64,000 nucleotides of DNA from Marinobacter halodurans (GTDB lineage: Bacteria; Pseudomonadota; Gammaproteobacteria; Pseudomonadales; Oleiphilaceae): positions 62,001 through 126,000 of the forward strand of contig NZ_SJDL01000007.1 of assembly GCF_004327985.1 (NCBI RefSeq). Reading direction: 5' to 3'. Below are positions 57,026-64,000 of the stretch, piece after piece. Positions within the stretch are counted from its first letter, which is position 1, and every line of letters starts with the position of its first letter. Below the pieces are notes generated by a model. That model did no database searches. It was not told the DNA's origin and saw only the letters and a program-made list of their open reading frames with translations. The translations under genes and the position numbers were made by a program.

Positions 57026-58771
57026 ATGAGAGGCTTCTGTGGGAGGCGCGTTGCTGGTAGGTGGTCCTGGCTGCTGGCGGTGGTGTTGTTGGTCGCCCCG
57101 GCTCTCTCTGCCGGGGCCAGCCCGCTCGAGCGAAGCAAGCAGCCGATCGTGGTCGGCGGCGATCACTATCATCCACCCTATGAGTTCATTGACGAGAACG
57201 GCGAGCCGGCCGGTTACAACGTGGAACTGACTCGCGCCATTGCCGAAGTGATGGGTATCGATGTCCGGATTGAGCTGGGTGAATGGTCCGAGATGCGGAA
57301 GAAGCTGGCCAACGGCGACATCGATGTGCTGCAGGGCATGTCCTATTCCGAGGAGCGCGCCAAGACGTTCGACTTCTCGCCACCCCATGCGATCGTGAAT
57401 CAGTCGATTTTTGCGCGACGCGGCGATCCGGCGGTGGATGTCGACGGTCTGCGGGGGAAGACGGTGATCGTCCAGCGGGGCGACATCATGGAAGACTACC
57501 TCAAGGAACATCATGTCGGCGCGCACCTCGTTCCGGTCGACACCCATGCCGACGCGCTGCGCATGCTGGCTTCCGGCAAGGGGGACTATGCGCTCGTGGC
57601 GAACCTGCCGGCCCTTTACCTGACCCGTCAACTGGGGCTTTCGAACATCGTGCCGGTCGCCCGGCCGTTTTCGCTGTGGTACGGCTACGCCGTCCGTAAG
57701 GGGAATTCCGATCTTCTGGCCCAGTTTTCCGAAGGGCTGGCCATTCTCAAGAATACCGGACGGTACCAGGAGATCTACGATAAGTGGCTCGGGCCGCTGG
57801 AGGATGCCGGCCAGTTCCCCTGGAAGCGTGTCGGTCTCATTGGGGCCGCCGTGTCCGGTGCGTTGCTGCTCATCCTCGGCACGATCGTGATCTGGAACCG
57901 GACGCTCCGACGCGAGGTCGAAAGTCGTTCCCAGGCCCTGCGTGAGCAACAGCAGCAGCTCATCCAGGCCGACAAGATGGCCTCCCTGGGCATCCTGGTT
58001 TCGGGCGTCGCCCATGAGATCAACAACCCCAGTAGCCTGCTGTTACTGAACCTGCCGGCCCTGCGAGATATCTATGCCGATTGTCTCGAAGTGCTTGACG
58101 CCCACTACCACGAGCACGGTGACTTCACGGTGGGTGGGCTCGACTACTCCCGGATGCGGGACGAGATCCCATTGATGCTTGACGAGATGCTCGAAGGCAG
58201 TCAGCGCATCAAGCGGATTGTCGGCGATCTCAAGGATTTCTCCCGCCAGGGCTCGGCCGAACTCAGGGAAACACTGGATCTCAACGCGGTGGTCCATACC
58301 GCCATACGGCTTGTGGAGAACTCGATCCGCAAGGCAACGGACCATTTTGATACCCGCTACGAAGCCGACCTGCCTTCGGTGACCGGCAATACCCAGCGCA
58401 TCGAGCAGGTCGTGATCAACCTGGTCCTCAATGCCTGCCAGGCGCTTGAAAGCACGCAGCAGGGTATTCGCATAAGGACGTTTCGGCAGGTGGATGACGC
58501 GGGGCATGTGTGGGTGTGCCTGGAGGTGGCGGATCAGGGGTGCGGGATGGACCCCGATGTGGTCGGACGCGTGACCGATCCCTTCTTCACGACGAAGCGC
58601 GATCAGGGAGGCACCGGGCTAGGCCTGTCCGTGTCGGCCGGTATCGTGCTGGAGCATCAGGGGACCCTGACCTTTGACTCGACGCCGGGCGGCGGAACGA
58701 CAGCCCGGGTGTCCCTGCCGGCCGCCGACCGGCATGCTGGCGCCGCGGTCGCTCCCCCGGCACCGCGATAG
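57026..58771 (+). CDS. Sensor histidine kinase with periplasmic SBP_bac_3 domain
   Basis: A 581-residue membrane kinase: signal/transmembrane start, a periplasmic amino-acid-binding domain (IVVGGDHYHPPYEFIDENGEPAGYNVELTRAIAEVMG), one transmembrane helix (about 272-292), a coiled linker, a HisKA-like domain with SGVAHEINNPSS and an ATPase domain (NLVLNACQAL, DQGCGMD, GGTGLGLSVS). The H-box is of the NtrB/DctB type, which pairs with sigma-54 activators; one is encoded 40 bases downstream. ATG 57026 follows GGTGAG; a GTG at 57014 is possible. The ligand is probably an amino acid, judging by the downstream symporter and glutaminase. Confidence 0.92.
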   Translation: MRGFCGRRVAGRWSWLLAVVLLVAPALSAGASPLERSKQPIVVGGDHYHPPYEFIDENGEPAGYNVELTRAIAEVMGIDVRIELGEWSEMRKKLANGDIDVLQGMSYSEERAKTFDFSPPHAIVNQSIFARRGDPAVDVDGLRGKTVIVQRGDIMEDYLKEHHVGAHLVPVDTHADALRMLASGKGDYALVANLPALYLTRQLGLSNIVPVARPFSLWYGYAVRKGNSDLLAQFSEGLAILKNTGRYQEIYDKWLGPLEDAGQFPWKRVGLIGAAVSGALLLILGTIVIWNRTLRREVESRSQALREQQQQLIQADKMASLGILVSGVAHEINNPSSLLLLNLPALRDIYADCLEVLDAHYHEHGDFTVGGLDYSRMRDEIPLMLDEMLEGSQRIKRIVGDLKDFSRQGSAELRETLDLNAVVHTAIRLVENSIRKATDHFDTRYEADLPSVTGNTQRIEQVVINLVLNACQALESTQQGIRIRTFRQVDDAGHVWVCLEVADQGCGMDPDVVGRVTDPFFTTKRDQGGTGLGLSVSAGIVLEHQGTLTFDSTPGGGTTARVSLPAADRHAGAAVAPPAPR

Positions 58772-58810
58772 ACTTCCCCACTGGACTAACAGCCACCGGA
58801 GCTGCATTTG

Positions 58811-60220
58811 ATGACGAAGAACCTGTACCCCTCATTCGGTATCCTGCTGGTGGATGACGAGCCGTCCTTCCTGCGCAGTCTTGGCATCGCGCTGGAACGG
58901 GGAGGCGGCATCAACAACGTCTTCCGCTGCCAGGACAGCCGCGATGTGCTGGGCATACTCGAGCGGGAGCGCATCGGCCTGGTGACTCTTGACCTGACAA
59001 TGCCCCATGTGAGCGGTGAGAAGCTGCTCATGCGGATCGTCGAGGACCATCCCGATGTCGGCGTCATTGTCATCAGCGGACTCAACCAGGTGGAGACGGC
59101 GGTCCGGTGCATCAAGCAGGGAGCGTTCGACTATTTCGTCAAGACGGACGAGCAGGATCGCCTGATCGAGGGCATCCGGCGGGCCATCCGGTTGCAGGAG
59201 TTGCGCGAGGAGAACCAGGCGCTCCGACAGCGGGTGCTCTCGGATACCCTGGAGCATCCCGAGGTATTTGCACCGATCGTCACCGACGACAAGGGCATGC
59301 GGGCGTTGTTCAAGTACCTGGAGTCGGTGGCCTCCAGCAGCGAACCGGTCCTGATCTGTGGGGAGAGCGGCACCGGCAAGGAACTCTTCGCGCAGGCGGT
59401 TCATACGTTGAGCCGGCGCAAGGGGCCGCTCGTCAGCGTCAATGTCGCCGGGCTCGATGACAACATGTTTGCCGATACCCTGTTTGGCCACCAGCGGGGT
59501 GCCTTTACCGGGGCCGAAAATGCGCGGGCGGGTATGATCGAACAGGCGGCCGAAGGGACCCTGTTCCTGGACGAAATAGGCGATCTGAGCGTCGCATCGC
59601 AGGTCAAGCTGTTACGGCTGTTGCAGGAGGGGGAATATTATCCGTTGGGGAGTGATCGTCCCAAGCGCCTGCGTGCCCGGGTCGTGGTCGCGACGCACCA
59701 GGATCTGGCGCAGAAACAGTCGAGCGGCGAGTTTCGCAAGGATCTCTACTATCGTCTGCGCACCCACCCGGTCCATGTGCCACCGCTGCGCCAGCGTAAA
59801 CGGGACATTCCGCTCCTGCTGGAGCATTTCCTGGAGGAAGCCGCCGAGGCCCTGGGCAAGGTCAAACCCACCGTGCCCCGCCAACTGCCCGTGTTGCTGT
59901 CGAACTATGATTTTCCCGGGAATGTCCGGGAGCTCCGGGCGATCGTGTATGACGCCATGAGCGTCCACCAATCGCGGATGCTGTCGATGGAGGTGTTCAA
60001 GCGGGCGATTCACTTCAATAGCGATGAGTCGGCAACCGGCGTCATCGAACCTCAATCCGTCTTCGTAGCCGATGCGCCACTGCCAACGCTCGACAGTGTG
60101 GCTGACCTGCTGGTCGATGAAGCGATGGCCCGGGCCGAGGGCAACCAGTCGATCGCTTCGCGACTGCTTGGCATCTCACAGCCCGCGTTGAGCAAACGGC
60201 TCCGGAAACGGCGTTCCTGA
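58811..60220 (+). CDS. Sigma-54-dependent response regulator (NtrC family)
   Basis: A 469-residue activator: receiver (Asp 61 in VTLDLTMPHVSGE), AAA+ domain with Walker A GESGTGKE, the sigma-54 contact loop GAFTGA, Walker B GTLFLDEIGDL and the arginine-finger region, then a Fis-type helix-turn-helix (NQSIASRLLGISQPALSKRL). It is the partner of the upstream kinase. A matching sigma-54 promoter stands before the next gene. The start is ATG 58811. The C-terminal HTH is short and ends almost immediately after the recognition helix. Confidence 0.94.
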   Translation: MTKNLYPSFGILLVDDEPSFLRSLGIALERGGGINNVFRCQDSRDVLGILERERIGLVTLDLTMPHVSGEKLLMRIVEDHPDVGVIVISGLNQVETAVRCIKQGAFDYFVKTDEQDRLIEGIRRAIRLQELREENQALRQRVLSDTLEHPEVFAPIVTDDKGMRALFKYLESVASSSEPVLICGESGTGKELFAQAVHTLSRRKGPLVSVNVAGLDDNMFADTLFGHQRGAFTGAENARAGMIEQAAEGTLFLDEIGDLSVASQVKLLRLLQEGEYYPLGSDRPKRLRARVVVATHQDLAQKQSSGEFRKDLYYRLRTHPVHVPPLRQRKRDIPLLLEHFLEEAAEALGKVKPTVPRQLPVLLSNYDFPGNVRELRAIVYDAMSVHQSRMLSMEVFKRAIHFNSDESATGVIEPQSVFVADAPLPTLDSVADLLVDEAMARAEGNQSIASRLLGISQPALSKRLRKRRS

Positions 60221-60232
60221 CCCGGCTGCGCG

Positions 60233-60338
60233 AACCCCTATAACCCGGTTAACGCCTATAACCTTTGCGCTGTTTTTAATGCTTTGATTTTAAAGGGTAA
60301 ATATAGGGGTGGTGGCTGGCGCTGTCCGCAGGTTATAA
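60233..60338. promoter_or_regulatory. Putative upstream activator sites for the symporter gene
   Basis: CCTATAACC occurs twice as a direct repeat (60237-60245 and 60255-60263), and the related GGTTATAAC appears inverted at 60331-60339; ACCCCTATA at 60235 also pairs with TATAGGGGT at about 60303. The cluster lies 80-200 bases before the sigma-54 promoter, the usual distance for enhancer sites of NtrC-type activators. Binding by the adjacent regulator is inferred. Confidence 0.45.
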
Positions 60339-60416
60339 CACTTCCTTCCCGCTTCTGGCGGCCTTCCATGTCATCTTTTCTTTGAAATACAAAAGGTTGG
60401 GATCTATCTGGCTGGG

Positions 60417-60431
60417 TGGCATCGTGCTTGC
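60417..60431 (+). promoter_or_regulatory. Sigma-54 promoter of the symporter gene
   Basis: TGGCATCGTGCTTGC has GG and GC exactly ten bases apart and matches the -24/-12 consensus TGGCAC-N5-TTGC at all but one position. It lies about 110 bases before the symporter ATG and just after the gene for a sigma-54 activator. Confidence 0.8.
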
Positions 60432-60542
60432 TACCCACCCCGGACTCTCTGGCAGCGGTCACCGGTAGGGCTAACGCCCCGGACCCGGATGTTTCGCTGG
60501 CGGGGAGCACACGCTGACAACAACAAAACGTGGAGACTCCTG

Positions 60543-62021
<1,479 letters not shown>

Positions 62022-62117
62022 GGGACGCGCGCCCCGCTTGCCAGTCGGCTGGCGGGGCAGGCGTTCGCCTGTGGCGGGTAAGGTCGATGACTTGGGGCCG
62101 GACGGTAAGGAGTGGTG

Positions 62118-63071
62118 ATGACGGGAGCATCAGACAACGTGCAGGCGTGGCTGGACGAGATCAATCACGCGGCGCGGACCCGACTCGGTCAGGGACAGGT
62201 GGCGGATTACATCCCCGCATTGGCCGAGCGTGATGCCAACCGTTTCGGCATCGCGGTCTGCACCAATGATGGCCGGGTTTTCGCGGCGGGCGATGCGCGC
62301 ATGCCCTTTTCCGTGCAGAGCATTTCGAAAATCTTCCTGCTGACCCTGGCATTGCAGGTGTACGGCAACCGGCTCTGGGAGCGGGTGGGGATGAACCCAT
62401 CCGGCATGCCCTTCAATTCCCTGACGCAACTGGAGGCGGAGAAGGGGATTCCCCGTAACCCGTTCATCAATGCCGGGGCGCTGGTCGTTGCGGATCACTT
62501 TGTCAGTGCCTATGCGACGCCTGCACAGCATATCCAGGATGTGGCCCGGAGCCTTTCGGGCAATGCCGGCATCCTGATTGACCAGCGTGTGCTGGCGTCG
62601 GAGTGGAAGCACCGGTCCAGGAACGCCGCAACCGCCTACCTGATGAAGTCATTCGGCAACATCGCCAACGAGGTGGACGATGTCCTCCGGGCCTACTTCG
62701 CGTGCTGTGCGCTCGAGATGAGTTGCGTGGACCTGGCGCGGGCACTGAACTACCTCGCGGCAGGCGGATACGCCCACTGCCTGCAACAGCAACTGATCGC
62801 ACCGGACCTGGCCCGCAGGATGAACTCCCTGCTTTTTACGTCGGGTATGTACGACGCCGCCGGTGAGTTTGCCTATCGCGTCGGTCTGCCCGCCAAGAGC
62901 GGCGTGGGTGGTGGCATCGTCGCCGTGGTGCCGGGGCGGTTTTCCGTCTGCGCCTGGTCCCCGGCGCTCGATCGGAACGGCAATTCGATAGCGGCGCAGT
63001 ATGCGTTGGAGCGATTGTCGGACTACCTGCCGTCGTCCGCGGTCGTTACCGGGGCGCCGCTGACGGTGTAA
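62118..63071 (+). CDS. Glutaminase
   Basis: A 317-residue enzyme of the serine-dependent glutaminase family, which hydrolyses glutamine to glutamate and ammonia. The catalytic Ser 68 and Lys 71 are in FSVQSISKIFLL, and NPFINAGALV, and AYLMKSFGNIANEVDDVL are standard blocks. AAGGAG five bases upstream supports ATG 62118. There is no signal peptide, so it is cytoplasmic. Downstream of the symporter, it probably processes imported glutamine in the same sigma-54-controlled unit. Confidence 0.95.
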   Translation: MTGASDNVQAWLDEINHAARTRLGQGQVADYIPALAERDANRFGIAVCTNDGRVFAAGDARMPFSVQSISKIFLLTLALQVYGNRLWERVGMNPSGMPFNSLTQLEAEKGIPRNPFINAGALVVADHFVSAYATPAQHIQDVARSLSGNAGILIDQRVLASEWKHRSRNAATAYLMKSFGNIANEVDDVLRAYFACCALEMSCVDLARALNYLAAGGYAHCLQQQLIAPDLARRMNSLLFTSGMYDAAGEFAYRVGLPAKSGVGGGIVAVVPGRFSVCAWSPALDRNGNSIAAQYALERLSDYLPSSAVVTGAPLTV

Positions 63072-63087
63072 TGGATTCAAGCTCCTG

Positions 63088-63340
63088 TCATGGGGCCTGC
63101 CTTCGATCGCCGCTCCCGGAACGATCCTCATAGACCGTGACCAGCCAGTCCACGAAAACCCTCACACGCGGTGACAGCTGTCGGCGGTGGGGGTAGACCG
63201 CGTGGATCGGCATGGCCGGTTTCTCCCACCCTGTCAGGACTTCGACCAGTTCTCCCTTTGCCAGCGTCTGCTCGACATGGAAGCGGGGAAGCTGGATGAG
63301 GCCGCACCCGCGCAGGCCACTCACCACGTAGTCTCGAAAC
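63088..63340 (-). pseudogene. 3' fragment of a LysR-family regulator gene
   Basis: The minus strand encodes only the C-terminal quarter of a LysR effector domain (SGLRGCGLIQLPRFHV, then VYPHRRQLSPRVRVFVDWL). The helix-turn-helix and most of the binding domain are missing; the reading frame runs into the tautomerase gene on the other strand just where the homology stops. A deletion or rearrangement has replaced the 5' part. The protein cannot be functional. Confidence 0.8.
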
Positions 63341-63354
63341 CGAAGGAGATGACC

Positions 63355-63573
63355 ATGCCGTTTGCCAACTATAAGTTCCCCGAAGGCATTCTCGATCATG
63401 CCCGCAAGGAGGAAATCATCCATCGCACGACCGATCTGTTTGTCGAGTATTTCGGCGAGGAGGTTCGACCCTACACGATGGTGCTCGTGGAAGAGGTCAA
63501 TGACGGCGGCTGGGGTCGCGCCGACGAGACCCTGACCCTTGAGAAGATGGGAATGGCGCCCCCGGTATCCTGA
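63355..63573 (+). CDS. Tautomerase family protein
   Basis: A 72-residue protein of the 4-oxalocrotonate tautomerase superfamily. ATG 63355 is followed directly by a proline codon, giving the catalytic Pro-1 after methionine removal (MPFANYKFPEGIL). AAGGAG lies about seven bases upstream, so the in-frame ATG at 63349 and the longer frame are less likely. FVEYFGEEVRPYTMVLVEEV is the conserved C-terminal half. The substrate is unknown. It sits where the LysR gene was truncated and may have come in with that rearrangement. Confidence 0.85.
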   Translation: MPFANYKFPEGILDHARKEEIIHRTTDLFVEYFGEEVRPYTMVLVEEVNDGGWGRADETLTLEKMGMAPPVS

Positions 63574-63588
63574 CCCGATAGCGGTAAT

Positions 63589-63616
63589 CCGGAGGCAGGT
63601 GTACGCCTGCCTCCGG
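63589..63616. terminator. Strong hairpin between convergent genes
   Basis: A perfect 11-bp stem (CCGGAGGCAGG / CCTGCCTCCGG) with a six-base loop lies between the stops of the tautomerase and MFS genes. No T tract on either strand, but position and stability suggest a shared terminator. Confidence 0.6.
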
Positions 63617-63621
63617 CCGAA

Positions 63622-64000
63622 TCAGCTTCGGTGCCGGCCGCTTTTATGTCCATGACGGGGCTTGGAACCCAGCAACGGCGCATTGGCCGATTCGCGCAAC
63701 TGCACCAGTGGAATCAACGCTATCCCGGCGGCGATCATCAGGTAGAACGCCGGAATATAATTGTTGTCGGTGACTGAAATCAGCCAGGTAATGAGAAACG
63801 GGGCCGTGCCACCGAACAGGGCCGTCGACAGGTTATAGGAAATGGTGAAGCCCCCGTTACGGACGTTGGTCCGGAAGATCGCGGGCAGCGTCGAAGGCAT
63901 GACGCCTGACAGGAACACCACGAAGAAGCCCACAATGGCAAGACCGGCGAACGCCAGCCAGAGGCTATTCAGCGACATCAGGTAGAATGCCGGTATCGCG
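63622..64000 (-). CDS. MFS transporter, C-terminal part (cut by window edge)
   Basis: The frame is open to the right edge, so only the last roughly 125 residues are seen: about four transmembrane helices and a basic tail (RHGHKSGRHRS). PSTLPAIFRTNVRNGGFTISYNLSTALFGGTAPFL resembles the metabolite:H+ symporter (KgtP/ProP-like) branch of the major facilitator family. The substrate cannot be told from this part. Confidence 0.85.
   Translation of the reverse strand, partial: AIPAFYLMSLNSLWLAFAGLAIVGFFVVFLSGVMPSTLPAIFRTNVRNGGFTISYNLSTALFGGTAPFLITWLISVTDNNYIPAFYLMIAAGIALIPLVQLRESANAPLLGSKPRHGHKSGRHRS

Noticed and set aside
60256-60310. ACCCCTATA/TATAGGGGT inverted pair as a terminator of the response-regulator gene
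   Set aside because: The arms are about 60 bases apart with no T tract; regulatory sites are the better reading.

Overview
The window is a GC-rich chromosomal segment of a motile, free-living gammaproteobacterium, probably marine and Marinobacter- or Halomonas-like. This is inferred from the Wsp-type chemosensory cluster, TRAP transport, a trpI/trpBA arrangement like that of pseudomonads, and the many chemoreceptors and cyclic-di-GMP proteins. The species cannot be fixed from sequence alone. No rRNA, tRNA, CRISPR array or intact transposase gene was seen.

Layout. 1-6.8 kb: a tightly packed operon of a GH3-family adenylating enzyme (cut by the left edge), a two-lobed GNAT-like protein, and an RND efflux adaptor and pump. 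7.1-13.2 kb: a solute-binding protein, a frameshifted methyltransferase abutting a VOC-protein relic, a small membrane protein, a cold-shock protein with a clear terminator, a GatB/YqeY protein, an enoyl-CoA hydratase-like protein, and a 577-residue isocitrate dehydrogenase-like enzyme with an internal duplication. 13.5-18.4 kb: a membrane GGDEF-EAL protein followed by an orphan Tat-type solute-binding protein, then an SRPBCC protein. 18.7-30.0 kb: a complete Wsp-like chemosensory pathway (CheW, CheR-TPR, CheW, receptor, CheA-REC, CheB) whose last gene is a 1196-residue REC-GAF-PAS-PAS-GGDEF-EAL-REC protein in place of the simple WspR.

30-44.6 kb: a MITE-like element, a Na+/H+ antiporter, diacylglycerol kinase, an operon of a PilZ-Rossmann fusion and an EAL protein, trpI divergent from trpBA, a second MITE end, a polymorphic toxin/immunity pair with AT-richer DNA, a solute-binding lipoprotein, and an arylamine N-acetyltransferase with an extra N-terminal domain. 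44.8-49.8 kb: two chemoreceptors and another solute-binding protein.

50-56.7 kb: a malonate-use locus (GntR regulator, TRAP transporter, malonyl-CoA decarboxylase, malonyl-CoA synthetase). 56.7-57 kb: an intergenic stretch with a chemoreceptor fossil and a second copy of a 77-bp repeat. 57-63.1 kb: a sensor kinase with a periplasmic amino-acid-binding domain, a sigma-54 activator, a recognisable sigma-54 promoter, a sodium:amino-acid symporter and a glutaminase; these read as one inducible amino-acid (probably glutamine) uptake and use unit. 63.1-64 kb: a truncated LysR gene, a tautomerase and the end of an MFS transporter.

The dominant theme is sensing feeding into cyclic-di-GMP. Three proteins carry EAL domains, two of them with intact GGDEF motifs, and there is one PilZ effector, a Wsp cluster and two further chemoreceptors. 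Five periplasmic ligand-binding proteins or domains lack linked ABC permeases, so several may be sensory rather than transport components.
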